This document shows positions 12,435-21,946 of a DNA stretch of 40,981 nt, piece by piece. Where the stretch lies: positions 1 to 40,981 of the forward strand of contig NZ_JALPTB010000059.1 in NCBI RefSeq assembly GCF_023218075.1. Direction: 5' to 3'. The notes under the pieces were generated by a model, which was given only the letters and a program-made list of their open reading frames with translations, was not told the origin of the DNA and searched no databases. Position 1 is the stretch's first letter, and each line of letters begins with the position of its first letter. Both the position numbers and the translations under genes were made by a program. This DNA is from Rhodococcus sp. HM1 (GTDB taxonomy: Bacteria; Actinomycetota; Actinomycetes; Mycobacteriales; Mycobacteriaceae).

Positions 12435-12793
12435 GGTGGTTCCCTCCTTCTGGGTTGCCGGCGCCCGGTTGCCCGGAACGCCGGTGTGACGACGATTGCA
12501 TCGATTGGTCAAAGCGAACATCGTTCGACCGCTCAGCGCAAGCCGAATCGCAACGAAAGACCTGAGTTTCTTTCCCCACGCTACTCCGCACGGACACCGC
12601 CCGTCCGGTTCGGGTGATTCGCCCTTCTCGTCCGCCCTGGGAGGAATAGGCCTACCGGCCGCTGCCCCGCGCGCTCGAATGGGGGAAGATGAGGGGTGCA
12701 TCATGTTCAGATGTCGATGAGTCGGCTCCCACAAGAGCCGATCAACGGAGTGGGCGCCACACCTGCGCGCCCCACCACGATGAGGAGCAGACG
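12435..12793. promoter_or_regulatory. Divergent intergenic region between DUF3052 and aceE
   Basis: About 360 bases without a convincing gene; it must hold the promoters of both flanking genes. The near-palindrome CGAAC-ATC-GTTCG at 12515-12527 resembles a LexA site but has three instead of four central bases. No clean -35/-10 pair could be fixed on either strand. Confidence 0.45.
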
Positions 12794-15649
12794 TTGACAG
12801 ACCTGATCCACGGACCTCAATCCCTAGACGGCGCCGACACACCGGGTGCCAAGGGATCGGGGCCCTCGCCGAGTTCGACAGGGCCGGCCACCGAGAGCCG
12901 CGTTCGCGTCATTCGCGAGGGTGTGGCCTCCTACCTCCCGGATATCGATCCGGCCGAGACCGCCGAGTGGCTCGAATCGTTCGACGGCATGCTCGACGCC
13001 GCCGGCCCCAGCCGCGCCCGCTACCTGATGCTGCGCATGCTCGAGCGCGCCGGTGAGCGCCACGTATCGATCCCCGCGCTGACCTCCACCGACTACGTCA
13101 ACACCATTCCCACCGAGAGCGAACCGTGGTTCCCCGGTGACGAAGAAGTCGAGCGCCGTTTCCGCGCATACATCCGCTGGAACGCCGCGATCATGGTCAC
13201 CCGCGCGCAGCGGCCGGGCATCGGCGTCGGCGGTCACATCTCCACCTACGCGTCCTCCGCCGCGCTCTACGAGGTCGGTTTCAACCACTTCTTCCGCGGC
13301 AAGGACCATCCGGGCGGCGGCGACCAGGTGTTCATCCAGGGCCACGCCTCCCCCGGCATCTACGCCCGCGCCTTCCTCGAGGGCCGCATCTCCACGGAGC
13401 GGATGGACGGATTCCGCCAGGAACACAGCCACGCGTCGCTGGGCGGCGGCCTGCCGTCGTACCCGCACCCGCGGCTGTTCCCGGAGTTCTGGGAGTTCCC
13501 GACGGTGTCGATGGGCCTCGGCCCGATGAACGCGATCTACCAGGCGCGGTTCAACCACTACCTGCACGACCGCGGTATCAAGGACACCTCCGACCAGCAC
13601 GTGTGGGCGTTCCTCGGCGACGGCGAGATGGACGAGCCGGAATCGCGCGGCCTCGCGCACGTCGCCGCGACCGAGGGCCTGGACAACCTGACCTTCGTCG
13701 TCAACTGCAACCTGCAGCGCCTGGACGGCCCGGTGCGCGGCAACGGCAAGATCATCCAGGAGCTGGAGTCGTTCTTCCGCGGCGCCGGCTGGAACGTCAT
13801 CAAGGTCGTGTGGGGTCGCGAGTGGGACGCACTGCTCCACGCCGACAAGGACGGCGCGCTGGTCAACCTGATGAACGTCACCCCGGACGGCGACTACCAG
13901 ACGTACAAGGCCAACGACGGCGCCTTCGTCCGTGAGCACTTCTTCGGCCGCGACCCGCGCACGAAGGAGCTGGTCAAGGACCTGACGGACCAGGAGATCT
14001 GGAACCTCAAGCGCGGCGGCCACGACTACCGCAAGATCTACGCCGCCTACAAGATGGCGATGGAGCACAAGGGTCAGCCGACGGTGATCCTCGCGCACAC
14101 CATCAAGGGCTACACCCTCGGCAAGCACTTCGAGGGCCGCAACGCCACGCACCAGATGAAGAAGCTGACGCTCGAGGACCTCAAGTACTTCCGGGACCTG
14201 CAGCGCATCCCGATCTCGGACGCCGAACTCGAGGCGAACCCGAAGATGCCGCCGTACTACCACCCCGGCTTCGAGTCCCCCGAGATCCAGTACATGCTGG
14301 ACCGGCGCCGTCAGCTGGGCGGGTTCCTGCCCGAGCGCCGCACCACCGCGGCACCGCTGAAGCTACCCGAGGCCAAGACCTACGACGTGGTGCGCAAGGG
14401 CTCGGGCAAGCAGCAGGTCGCCACCACCATGGCGCTCGTGCGCGTGCTCAAGGAACTGTTGCGCGACAAGGAGATCGGTCCGCGCATCGTGCCGATCATC
14501 CCCGACGAGGCCCGCACGTTCGGTATGGACTCGTGGTTCCCGTCGCTGAAGATCTACAACCGCAACGGCCAGCTGTACACGTCGGTGGATGCCGAACTCA
14601 TGCTCGCCTACAAGGAGAGCGCGGTCGGCCAGATCCTGCACGAGGGCATCAACGAGGCCGGCTCGACCGCCTCGTTCACCGCGGTGGGCACGTCGTACGC
14701 CACCCACGGCGAACCGATGATCCCGGTGTACATCTTCTACTCGATGTTCGGGTTCCAGCGCACCGGCGACGGCCTCTGGGCCGCGGCCGACCAGATGGCC
14801 CGCGGCTTCGTGCTCGGCGCGACCGCCGGCCGGACGACGCTGACCGGTGAGGGTCTGCAGCACGCCGACGGCCACTCGCTGCTGCTCGCGTCCACCAACC
14901 CGGCGGCGGTCACCTACGATCCGGCGTTCTCCTACGAGATCGCCCACATCGTGCGCGACGGTCTGCGCCGCATGTACGGCGGAACCCCCGGCGTCGACGG
15001 GTTCGGCGGCGAGGACGTCTTCTACTACATCACCCTCTACAACGAGCCGTACGTACAGCCGGCCGAGCCCGCGAACCTCGACGTCGACGGGCTGCTCAAG
15101 GGCATGTACCTGTACCGGACCGGTGCGGCGTCCGGCCCGAAGGCGCAGATCCTCGCGTCGGGTGTGATCATGCCGGAGGCGCTGCGCGCCCAGGAGATGC
15201 TCGCCGAGGAGTGGGGCGTGTCCGCGGACGTGTGGTCGGTGACGTCGTGGGGCGAGCTGCGTCGCGACGGCATCGAGTGCGACCGCAAGGCGCTGCTCGA
15301 TCCGGGCGCGGAGGCTCCGGTCCCCTACGTCGCGCGGGTGCTGTCCGACGCGGCCGGCCCGTTCGTCGCGGTGTCCGACTGGATGCGCGCGGTTCCGGAC
15401 CAGATCCGGCAGTGGGTGCCCGGTGACTACACAGTGCTCGGCGCCGACGGCTTCGGATTCTCCGACACCCGTCCCGCCGCGCGCCGCGTGTTCAACATCG
15501 ACGCCGAATCGACCGTCGTCGCGGTGCTCGCCGCGCTCGGCCGCGAGGGTGCCGTCGATCGGGCCCGGGCCGTCGAGGCCGCCGCGAAGTACAAGATCGA
15601 CGACGTCACGGCCGCGCCGGAACAGACGTCGGATCCGGGCGTGGCCTGA
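12794..15649 (+). CDS. aceE: Pyruvate dehydrogenase E1 component AceE
   Basis: 951 residues from a TTG at 12794 preceded by GAGGAG; the frame is open upstream, but family N-termini ([18 protein letters not shown] soon after the start) favour this start. The homodimeric E1 decarboxylates pyruvate with thiamine diphosphate and acetylates the lipoyl E2. The ThDP motif [13 protein letters not shown]...NLTFVVNCN is intact, as are [20 protein letters not shown] and the C-terminal transketolase-like [19 protein letters not shown]. Close to M. tuberculosis Rv2241 over the whole length. It stands before mabR and the FAS-II operon, linking acetyl-CoA supply to lipid synthesis. Confidence 0.97.
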   Translation: MTDLIHGPQSLDGADTPGAKGSGPSPSSTGPATESRVRVIREGVASYLPDIDPAETAEWLESFDGMLDAAGPSRARYLMLRMLERAGERHVSIPALTSTDYVNTIPTESEPWFPGDEEVERRFRAYIRWNAAIMVTRAQRPGIGVGGHISTYASSAALYEVGFNHFFRGKDHPGGGDQVFIQGHASPGIYARAFLEGRISTERMDGFRQEHSHASLGGGLPSYPHPRLFPEFWEFPTVSMGLGPMNAIYQARFNHYLHDRGIKDTSDQHVWAFLGDGEMDEPESRGLAHVAATEGLDNLTFVVNCNLQRLDGPVRGNGKIIQELESFFRGAGWNVIKVVWGREWDALLHADKDGALVNLMNVTPDGDYQTYKANDGAFVREHFFGRDPRTKELVKDLTDQEIWNLKRGGHDYRKIYAAYKMAMEHKGQPTVILAHTIKGYTLGKHFEGRNATHQMKKLTLEDLKYFRDLQRIPISDAELEANPKMPPYYHPGFESPEIQYMLDRRRQLGGFLPERRTTAAPLKLPEAKTYDVVRKGSGKQQVATTMALVRVLKELLRDKEIGPRIVPIIPDEARTFGMDSWFPSLKIYNRNGQLYTSVDAELMLAYKESAVGQILHEGINEAGSTASFTAVGTSYATHGEPMIPVYIFYSMFGFQRTGDGLWAAADQMARGFVLGATAGRTTLTGEGLQHADGHSLLLASTNPAAVTYDPAFSYEIAHIVRDGLRRMYGGTPGVDGFGGEDVFYYITLYNEPYVQPAEPANLDVDGLLKGMYLYRTGAASGPKAQILASGVIMPEALRAQEMLAEEWGVSADVWSVTSWGELRRDGIECDRKALLDPGAEAPVPYVARVLSDAAGPFVAVSDWMRAVPDQIRQWVPGDYTVLGADGFGFSDTRPAARRVFNIDAESTVVAVLAALGREGAVDRARAVEAAAKYKIDDVTAAPEQTSDPGVA

Positions 15650-15653
15650 TCCG

Positions 15654-15671
15654 GCCCGTCCTGCAACGGGC
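15654..15671. terminator. Small hairpin after aceE
   Basis: GCCCGT-CCTGCA-ACGGGC forms a six-base stem five bases after the aceE stop, without a U-run, 27 bases before mabR. At best a weak terminator or processing signal. Confidence 0.3.
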
Positions 15672-15698
15672 GATCGGCCGCGGGCGTAGTTTCGTCCC

Positions 15699-17012
15699 AT
15701 GGTCGAGGATTCCGCGTCACCGCGGTTGACACGTGCACCGGGCGCTCCCACAGGGCGCCCGGTGCCGCCCGCGCGTCCGGAACGCGCCCCGTTGCCCGAC
15801 GCGCTGCTGCGGCGCGTCAAGCAGTTCTCCGGCCGGCTCTCCACCGAGGCCGTGCACGTGATGCAGGAACAGCTGCCGTTCTTCGCCGACCTCGACGCCT
15901 CGCAGCGGGCGACGGTGCAGCTGGTCATCCAGTCGTCGGTCGTCGATTTCATCGAGTGGGTGCGCGACCCGGAGAGCGACATCCGATTCAGCACCGACGC
16001 CTACCAGGTGATCCCGCAGGACCTGGCGCGGCGGCTGACGTTGCGGCAGACCGTCGACATGGTGCGGGCCGCGATGGAGTTCTTCGAGCAGTGGCTGCCG
16101 GCGCTCGCCCGCAACGAGCAGCAGCTCGTGGCCCTGACCGAGGCGATACTGCGGTACGGCCGCGAGCTGGGGTTCGCGGCCGCGTCGGTGTACGCGAGTG
16201 CCGCCGAATCGCGCGGCGCGTGGGACACCCGGCTCGAGGCGCTGGTCGTCGACGCCGTGGTGCGCGGCGACACCGGTGCGGACATGCAGTCGCGCGCGGC
16301 GACCCTGAACTGGGACGCGACCGCCCCCGCGACGGTGATCGTGGGAACTCCCCCGCCGGACGAGAACGTGTCGGTGGTGACGACGGTGCACACCATCGCG
16401 CAGCAGCACGGTCGCGCGGCCCTGGCGGTCGTGCAGGGTGAGCGGCTCGTGATGGTGGTCAGCGGGATCCTGCACGGCACGCCGGAGGCGGCGGCGTTCC
16501 GTGACGAATTGATGCGCGCGTTCTCGGACGACGCGGTCGTCATCGGTCCGACCACCCCGACGCTGGGATCGGCGCACGTCTCGGCGGTCGAGGCGATGGC
16601 CGCGATGGAGGCGGTGGCCGGATGGCCCGGCGCTCCACGCCCGGTGCACGCGGCGGAGTTGCTGCCCGAGCGTGCCCTGCTGGGCGACGCGGCGGCGATC
16701 GAGGCGCTCGAGGACTACATCGTCGGGCCCCTGGCGGCGGCCGGTCCGGCGCTGTCGAACACGCTCGACGCATATCTCGACAGTGGGGGTGCTGTCGAGA
16801 CCTGCGCACGAAAGCTGTTTGTTCATCCAAATACTGTCCGGTACCGGTTGAAGCGAATCACAGAAGTGACCGGCCGGGACCCCACGAATCCCCGTGATGC
16901 GTACGTTCTCCGAATCGCCGCAACAGTGGGTCGTTTGGCTCGAAGCCATAACAAACTCCGAACTCAGTCACCACCGGTCACACGATTCACATTTCGCGAT
17001 TCGGGCACGTAA
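15699..17012 (+). CDS. mabR: PucR-family regulator MabR of the FAS-II operon
   Basis: 437 residues from an ATG at 15699 with no strong ribosome site. The C-terminal helix-turn-helix (about 360-418: CARKLFVHPNTVRYRLKRIT) is the PucR type; the N-terminal half contains RVKQFSGRLSTEAVHVMQEQ and a GGDEF-like middle region. It is the positional and sequence counterpart of M. tuberculosis Rv2242 (MabR), which regulates the fabD-acpM-kasA operon, and of Streptomyces FasR. The adjacent inverted repeat at 17055-17073 is a candidate binding site. Acyl-CoA or acyl-ACP sensing is proposed for the family, not visible here. Confidence 0.85.
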   Translation: MVEDSASPRLTRAPGAPTGRPVPPARPERAPLPDALLRRVKQFSGRLSTEAVHVMQEQLPFFADLDASQRATVQLVIQSSVVDFIEWVRDPESDIRFSTDAYQVIPQDLARRLTLRQTVDMVRAAMEFFEQWLPALARNEQQLVALTEAILRYGRELGFAAASVYASAAESRGAWDTRLEALVVDAVVRGDTGADMQSRAATLNWDATAPATVIVGTPPPDENVSVVTTVHTIAQQHGRAALAVVQGERLVMVVSGILHGTPEAAAFRDELMRAFSDDAVVIGPTTPTLGSAHVSAVEAMAAMEAVAGWPGAPRPVHAAELLPERALLGDAAAIEALEDYIVGPLAAAGPALSNTLDAYLDSGGAVETCARKLFVHPNTVRYRLKRITEVTGRDPTNPRDAYVLRIAATVGRLARSHNKLRTQSPPVTRFTFRDSGT

Positions 17013-17054
17013 CACACGCAGCCGGTCGATCGATAGTCACGGTCGACATGGGCT

Positions 17055-17073
17055 TTTGTAGAGATCCTACAAA
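17055..17073. promoter_or_regulatory. Inverted repeat upstream of fabD (MabR operator candidate)
   Basis: TTTGTAG-AGATC-CTACAAA is a perfect 7+5+7 inverted repeat in the 128-base gap between mabR and fabD. MabR-type regulators bind the promoter of the FAS-II operon in relatives, so this is the natural candidate site. Binding and the exact promoter are inferred. Confidence 0.6.
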
Positions 17074-17140
17074 TCCCTGCTCGAGACTTCATTCCAGCCG
17101 ACATCTCGAGGAGGCCTTTGCAGGGTGTTCCCTGATCTTC

Positions 17141-18058
17141 GTGATTTCGCTGCTCGCCCCCGGTCAGGGCTCCCAGACACCCGGCATGCTCGCCCCATGG
17201 TTGGAGCAGCCCGGCGCCCGCGATCGCATCCAGGTCTGGTCGAAGGCGGCCGGGCTCGACCTCGAACGTCTCGGCACCACCGCCACCGCCGAGGAGATCA
17301 CCGACACGGCGGTCACCCAGCCCCTCGTCGTCGCCACGGCGCTGCTCGCCTTCGAGGAACTCGACGCCCGCGGCCTCATCCCGGCCGGCGTGGTCGTCGC
17401 AGGGCACTCGGTCGGTGAACTCGCTGCGGCCGCGATCGCCGGCGTCATCACCGCCGACGAAGCCGTCTCGCTCGCCGCGATCCGCGGCGCCGAAATGGCC
17501 CAGGCCTGCGCCGTCGAGCCGACCGGCATGTCCGCGGTCCTCGGTGGCGCGGAGGACGAGGTCCTCGCCCGGCTCGCCGAGCTGGACCTGGCCCCGGCCA
17601 ACGTGAACGCCGCCGGACAGATCGTCGCCGCCGGCCGCATCTCGGCGCTCGAGGAACTGGCCGCGAACCCGCCCGAGAAGGCACGGATCCGGCAGCTGCC
17701 GGTCGCCGGCGCCTTCCACACCCGATTCATGGCGCCCGCCCAGGAGGCGGTCGCCGACGCCGCGGCGAAGATCGTTCCCAGCGAACCGACCCGCACCCTG
17801 CTGTCCAACTTCGACGGCGCACCCGTTGTGTCCGGAGCGGACGCACTCTCCAAGCTGGCCGCACAGGTGACCCGGCCTGTGCGGTGGGACCTGTGCACCG
17901 CGCATCTGCGCACCGCCCAGGTCTCGGCCGTCGTGGAACTCCCCCCGGCGGGCACCCTGGTGGGTATTGCCAAGCGCGAGATGCGCGGCACCCCCACCCT
18001 GGCGCTCAAGTCCGCGGACGATTTCACGGCACTGGCCGAATTGCCCGGACTCGGTTAG
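17141..18058 (+). CDS. fabD: Malonyl-CoA:ACP transacylase FabD
   Basis: 305 residues from a GTG at 17141 (ISLLAPGQGSQTPGMLAPW), chosen by matching the mycobacterial N-terminus; the AGGAGG at 17109 is too far away to decide the start. Moves malonyl groups from CoA to AcpM. The active-site GHSVG (Ser90) and the later GAFHTRFM (His193) are present with QPLVVATALLAFEEL and AGQIVAAGR. Length and sequence match M. tuberculosis Rv2243. First gene of the operon fabD-acpM-kasA-accD6. Confidence 0.95.
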   Translation: MISLLAPGQGSQTPGMLAPWLEQPGARDRIQVWSKAAGLDLERLGTTATAEEITDTAVTQPLVVATALLAFEELDARGLIPAGVVVAGHSVGELAAAAIAGVITADEAVSLAAIRGAEMAQACAVEPTGMSAVLGGAEDEVLARLAELDLAPANVNAAGQIVAAGRISALEELAANPPEKARIRQLPVAGAFHTRFMAPAQEAVADAAAKIVPSEPTRTLLSNFDGAPVVSGADALSKLAAQVTRPVRWDLCTAHLRTAQVSAVVELPPAGTLVGIAKREMRGTPTLALKSADDFTALAELPGLG

Positions 18059-18059
18059 T

Positions 18060-18136
18060 TTGCTGCGCGCGCATCGCGCAGCAACACGGGTACGCCCGAT
18101 CCGGGCACCCGGGCCCGGCCGGAAACATCCGGCCGG
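18060..18136 (+). other. Two stem-loops between fabD and acpM
   Basis: Immediately after the fabD stop, TTGCTGCGCG-CGCAT-CGCGCAGCAA (18060-18084) forms a perfect 10-bp stem, and CCGGCCGG-AAACAT-CCGGCCGG (18115-18136) an 8-bp stem. Neither has a U-run. They may stabilise or process the mRNA so that acpM, needed in larger amounts, is expressed above fabD. There is no gene in the gap. Confidence 0.6.
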
Positions 18137-18179
18137 AAGTTCAGACCCCATCACTGAAACACACGAAGGGAGCCACGAC

Positions 18180-18458
18180 GTGGCCACCAGCCAGGAAGAA
18201 ATCATCGCCGGTCTCGCGGAGATCATCGAAGAGGTCACCGGTATTGAGCCCTCCGAGGTGACCATCGAGAAGTCCTTCGTCGACGATCTCGACATCGACT
18301 CCCTCTCCATGGTCGAGATCGCCGTCCAGACCGAGGACAAGTACGGCGTCAAGGTTCCGGACGAGGACCTCGCGAACCTCCGCACCGTGGGTGACATCGT
18401 CGCCTACATCCAGAAGCTCGAGGCCGAGGGCGTTCAGATCTCGAACGACAACGAGTGA
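18180..18458 (+). CDS. acpM: Meromycolate-extension acyl carrier protein AcpM
   Basis: 92 residues from a GTG at 18180 with AAGGGAG upstream. Carries growing acyl chains on a phosphopantetheine attached to Ser41 in [16 protein letters not shown]. Nearly identical to the core of M. tuberculosis AcpM ([20 protein letters not shown]) but ends after [14 protein letters not shown], lacking the roughly 23-residue C-terminal extension of the 115-residue mycobacterial protein. Stop overlaps the kasA GTG in a GTGA tetranucleotide, so the two are coupled. Confidence 0.96.
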   Translation: MATSQEEIIAGLAEIIEEVTGIEPSEVTIEKSFVDDLDIDSLSMVEIAVQTEDKYGVKVPDEDLANLRTVGDIVAYIQKLEAEGVQISNDNE

Positions 18459-19708
18459 GCCCGACCGTGACTTCCGCCTCTCCTACGTTGCGCAACGTCG
18501 TCGTCACCAGCCTTGCGGCCACGACGTCGATCGCCGGTGATGTGGATGCCACGTGGAAGGGACTCCTCGCCGGGGAAAGCGGCATCGGCACACTCACCGG
18601 CGGCTTCGTCGAAGAGTTCGACCTCCCGGTCCGCATCGGCGGAACCCTGAAGGTCAGCCCCGACGAAGGACTCTCCCGCGTCGAGATCCGCCGCATGAGC
18701 TACGTCGAGCGGCTCGCGCTGACCCTCGCGCGCACGGTGTGGACGAACGCCGGCAGCCCGGAGGTCGACCACGAGCGGCTCGGTGTCGTCATCGGTACCG
18801 GTCTCGGCGGTGGGGAAACCCTCATCGACGCCGTCGACAAGCTGCGCGCAGGCGGATACCGCAAGGTGTCGCCGTTCGCGGTGCAGATGGTCATGCCGAA
18901 CGGCCCGTCGGCCACCGTCGGTCTCGAACTCGGCGCCCGCGCCGGGGTCATCACGCCGGTCTCGGCGTGCTCGTCGGGCTCCGAAGCGATCGCCCACGCG
19001 TACCGGATGATCGCGCTCGGTGACGCCGACATCATCGTCACGGGTGGTGTCGAGGGTCAGCTCGATGCGGTTGCCACCGCCAGCTTCGCCATGATGCGCG
19101 CGCTGAGCACCCGCAACGACGACCCGAAGGGTGCGTCCCGCCCCTTCGACAAGGACCGCGACGGTTTCGTCTTCGGCGAGGCGGGCGCAATGCTCGTCCT
19201 CGAATCGGAGGAACACGCCAAGGCCCGCGGCGCGACGATCCACGCCCGCGTCCTCGGCGCAGGAATCACCTCGGACGGGTACCACATCGTGGCCCCCGAT
19301 CCCGAGGGAACGGGTGCTGCCCGTGCCATGACCCGGGCGATCCAGACCGCCGGACTCACCAAGTCCGACATCGCCCATGTCAACGCACACGCAACGGCCA
19401 CCCCGATCGGTGACATCGCCGAAGCGAAGGCCATCGGTGCGGCCGTGGGCAAGCACGCCGCGATCTACGCACCGAAGTCCGCGCTCGGACATTCGATCGG
19501 CGCGGTCGGTGCCCTCGAGGCGGTACTGACGGTCCTGAGCCTGCGGGACGGAGTCATTCCGCCCACGCTCAACCTCGAGAATCAGGATCCAGAAATCGAT
19601 CTCGACGTGGTCAAGGGCGAACCGCGCTACGGCAACTTCGATTTCGCGCTGAACAACTCGTTCGGATTCGGTGGGCACAACGTGGCGCTCGCGTTCGGCC
19701 GGGCCTGA
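18455..19708 (+). CDS. kasA: Beta-ketoacyl-ACP synthase KasA
   Basis: 417 residues from a GTG overlapping the acpM stop. Condenses malonyl-AcpM with acyl-AcpM in FAS-II chain elongation for mycolic acids. The Cys-His-His triad is complete: Cys172 ([12 protein letters not shown]), His312 ([12 protein letters not shown]) and His346 ([12 protein letters not shown]), with Lys341. Length and sequence match KasA; no second copy (kasB) follows, unlike M. tuberculosis. A long stem-loop and accD6 come next. Confidence 0.96.
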   Translation: MSPTVTSASPTLRNVVVTSLAATTSIAGDVDATWKGLLAGESGIGTLTGGFVEEFDLPVRIGGTLKVSPDEGLSRVEIRRMSYVERLALTLARTVWTNAGSPEVDHERLGVVIGTGLGGGETLIDAVDKLRAGGYRKVSPFAVQMVMPNGPSATVGLELGARAGVITPVSACSSGSEAIAHAYRMIALGDADIIVTGGVEGQLDAVATASFAMMRALSTRNDDPKGASRPFDKDRDGFVFGEAGAMLVLESEEHAKARGATIHARVLGAGITSDGYHIVAPDPEGTGAARAMTRAIQTAGLTKSDIAHVNAHATATPIGDIAEAKAIGAAVGKHAAIYAPKSALGHSIGAVGALEAVLTVLSLRDGVIPPTLNLENQDPEIDLDVVKGEPRYGNFDFALNNSFGFGGHNVALAFGRA

Positions 19709-19729
19709 CCCGTCCGACGCCCGCTCGAT

Positions 19730-19774
19730 GTTCGTGGTGGAGGTCCCATCCCCTTCGGCACCTCCACCACGAAC
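19730..19774 (+). other. 15-bp perfect stem-loop between kasA and accD6
   Basis: GTTCGTGGTGGAGGT (19730-19744) and its exact complement ACCTCCACCACGAAC (19760-19774) enclose a 15-base loop. It begins 22 bases after the kasA stop and ends 33 bases before accD6. No U-run follows. Possible roles are partial termination, mRNA processing or a regulator site; it occupies the position where kasB lies in mycobacteria. Confidence 0.75.
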
Positions 19775-19806
19775 ACCCCACCACCCCGCCTTCCCGAGGA
19801 GCACCG

Positions 19807-21240
19807 ATGACCATCCTGGATCCTGCCGACACTCGGAACACCGCGGTGGACCCTCGAGACCCGCTCGCGCGGCTAGAGAATCTGTTCGACGCCGGCACCA
19901 CCGAAACGCTGCATCCGCGTGACAAGTCGGGCGTCCTCGCCGCGATCGGCTACATCGACGGCATCCGCACCGTCGCCTACTGCTCCGACGCCACCGTCAT
20001 GGGTGGCGCCATGGGTGTCGAGGGCTGCAAGCACATCGTCGCCGCGATCGACACCGCCATCGAACGCGACCTGCCCGTCGTCGGCCTCTGGCACTCCGGG
20101 GGCGCTCGCCTCGCCGAGGGTGTCGAGGCCCTGCACGCCGTCGGCCTCGTGTTCGAGGCCATGGTCCGCGCGTCCGGCCGGGTGCCCCAGATCTCCGTCG
20201 TCCTCGGTTTCGCCGCCGGGGGCGCCGCCTACGGCCCCGCCCTCACCGACATCGTCATCATGGCGCCGGAGGCACGCGTCTTCGTGACCGGACCCGACGT
20301 GGTGCGCAGCGTCACCGGTGAACAGGTCGACATGGAATCGCTCGGTGGTCCGGACACGCACACCAAGAAGTCCGGTGTCGCGCACATCGCCGCCGAGGAC
20401 GAAGAGGACGCGCTCCACCGCGCGCGGCGCCTGGTGTCGATGCTCGCCGATCAGGCTGAGTTCGACATCGAGCTCGCCGCTCGGGGCGACACCGACCTGC
20501 GGGCGCTGCTCCCCGAATCCCCGCGGCGCGCCTACGACGTGCGGCCGATCGTCCACGAACTCCTCGACAACGTCGAGGGTGAATCGAGTTTCGAAGAGCT
20601 GCAAGGCAACTGGGCACGCAGCATCGTCACCGGATTCGGCCGCCTCGGCGGTCGTACGGTCGGGGTCATCGCCAACAACCCGCTACGGCTCGGCGGATGT
20701 CTCAACTCGGAGAGCGCCGAGAAGGCCGCGCGGTTCGTGCGCATGTGCAATGCGTTCGGTGTGCCCCTCGTCGTCGTCGTCGATGTCCCCGGCTACCTGC
20801 CGGGTGTCGGCCAGGAATGGGAGGGCGTCGTGCGCCGCGGCGCGAAGCTGCTGCACGCCTTCGCCGAAGCACGCGTGCCCCGGGTGACGCTGGTGACCCG
20901 GAAGATCTACGGCGGCGCGTACATCGCGATGAACTCGCGTGCGCTCGGCGCGACCGCCGTGTTCGCGTGGCCCGAGGCCGAGGTCGCCGTGATGGGCGCC
21001 AAGGCCGCCGTCGGCATCCTCCACAAGCGCGCTCTCGCTGCCGCGCCGGACGAGGAGCGCGAAGCGCTGCACGACCGTCTCGCCGCCGAACACGAGGCGA
21101 TCGCCGGTGGTGTCGGGCGGGCCATGTCCATCGGCGTCGTCGACGAACTGATCGATCCCGCCACCACCCGCAGCACCCTCACCGCGGCGCTCGCCGCCGC
21201 GGCTCCGGCGCGCGGGGAACACAAGAACATTCCCCTGTAG
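19807..21240 (+). CDS. accD6: Acyl-CoA carboxylase beta subunit AccD6
   Basis: 477 residues; CGAGGAGCACCG precedes the ATG. Carboxyltransferase subunit that makes malonyl-CoA (and often methylmalonyl-CoA) from biotin-bound carboxyl supplied by an AccA3-type alpha subunit, feeding FabD. Two crotonase-like halves are visible: GLWHSGGARLAEGVEALHAV with SVVLGFAAGGAAYGPALTD, and VDVPGYLPGVGQEWEGVVRR with KIYGGAYIAMNSRALGA. Synteny as in M. tuberculosis Rv2247. Last gene of the FAS-II operon, ended by the hairpin at 21254. Confidence 0.95.
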   Translation: MTILDPADTRNTAVDPRDPLARLENLFDAGTTETLHPRDKSGVLAAIGYIDGIRTVAYCSDATVMGGAMGVEGCKHIVAAIDTAIERDLPVVGLWHSGGARLAEGVEALHAVGLVFEAMVRASGRVPQISVVLGFAAGGAAYGPALTDIVIMAPEARVFVTGPDVVRSVTGEQVDMESLGGPDTHTKKSGVAHIAAEDEEDALHRARRLVSMLADQAEFDIELAARGDTDLRALLPESPRRAYDVRPIVHELLDNVEGESSFEELQGNWARSIVTGFGRLGGRTVGVIANNPLRLGGCLNSESAEKAARFVRMCNAFGVPLVVVVDVPGYLPGVGQEWEGVVRRGAKLLHAFAEARVPRVTLVTRKIYGGAYIAMNSRALGATAVFAWPEAEVAVMGAKAAVGILHKRALAAAPDEEREALHDRLAAEHEAIAGGVGRAMSIGVVDELIDPATTRSTLTAALAAAAPARGEHKNIPL

Positions 21241-21253
21241 GACGCAGACACGA

Positions 21254-21292
21254 CCGAAGCCCTTCCGGATCCGCGATCCGGAAGGGCTTCGG
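21254..21292. terminator. 18-bp perfect hairpin terminator between accD6 and DUF3145
   Basis: CCGAAGCCCTTCCGGATC and its exact complement flank a three-base loop (CGC), 13 bases after the accD6 stop and between converging genes. No U-run on either side. A very stable hairpin at a convergent junction is best read as a bidirectional terminator. Confidence 0.8.
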
Positions 21293-21335
21293 CGTATTCG
21301 TCTCGGGGAGGTTCGATCCTCGGAACCGTAGCGGG

Positions 21336-21842
21336 TCAGCCCACGTTGCGGCGCAGCCAGGTGACCTCGGCGCCGTCGCCGCCGCTGCGGTACGGCTCGA
21401 GCACTTCGTCCCACGCGGTCCCGAGGGCCCGATGCAGTTCGGCGGCCAGGTTGCCCGACGCCAGGAGGGCACGCAGACGGCCCTCACCGACCACCACATC
21501 CCCGTTGGCCGAGGTGTTGCCGCGCCACAATCCGAGGCCGGGAGCGTAGCTGTAGCGCTCGCCGTCGACACCTTCGCTGGGATCCTCGGTGACTTCGAAA
21601 CGCAGCATCTGCCACACCCGCAGGGCGTCGACGATCCTCGCGGCGGTGCCCACCGGGCCGGTCCAGTTGACGGTGGTGCGCAGCAGGCCCGGATCCGCGG
21701 GCTGGCCGATCCACGTCGGATCGGGCCGGCTGTCGAGGGTGGCAGCCAGCGCCCACTCGATATGTGGACACACAGCAGCGGGCGAGGAGTGGATGTAGAC
21801 CACTCCTGTTGTCGCATCCGCGAACTGGTTCGACGCGCGCAT
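21336..21842 (-). CDS. DUF3145 family protein
   Basis: 168 residues from the ATG at 21842 with GGAGG five bases upstream. Conserved actinobacterial family of unknown function: RASNQFADATTGVVYIHSSP, VCPHIEWAL, VNWTGPVGTAARIVDALRVW, RFEVTEDPSEGVDGERYSY and SANGDVVVGEGRLRALL all match the family pattern including M. tuberculosis. Cytoplasmic, no known active site. Its place next to accD6 is conserved in the group, which hints at lipid metabolism without proving it. Confidence 0.85.
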   Translation of the reverse strand: MRASNQFADATTGVVYIHSSPAAVCPHIEWALAATLDSRPDPTWIGQPADPGLLRTTVNWTGPVGTAARIVDALRVWQMLRFEVTEDPSEGVDGERYSYAPGLGLWRGNTSANGDVVVGEGRLRALLASGNLAAELHRALGTAWDEVLEPYRSGGDGAEVTWLRRNVG

Positions 21843-21946
21843 ACACACCTCCGTGTTCGACGAGAACGTCTTCCCCAACGCCCGTCGTCCACGGCGGTCG
21901 CACCCGGCGACACTCGAAACAGTTTGCCCCTGTGACCGGTGTTTCG

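Noticed and set aside
12515-12527. LexA box in the aceE/DUF3052 gap (CGAAC-ATC-GTTCG)
   Set aside because: Only three bases separate the half-sites; the consensus needs four.
12824-14263. Long open frame on the strand opposite aceE
   Set aside because: Val/Arg/Leu-rich composition typical of the antisense of a GC-rich gene; aceE matches its family over its full length.
14363-15994. Long open frame opposite the aceE/mabR junction
   Set aside because: Antisense artefact with no motif; it spans two well-supported genes.
20697-21935. Open frame overlapping accD6 and DUF3145
   Set aside because: Arg-rich shadow frame running through a strong terminator hairpin and two conserved genes.
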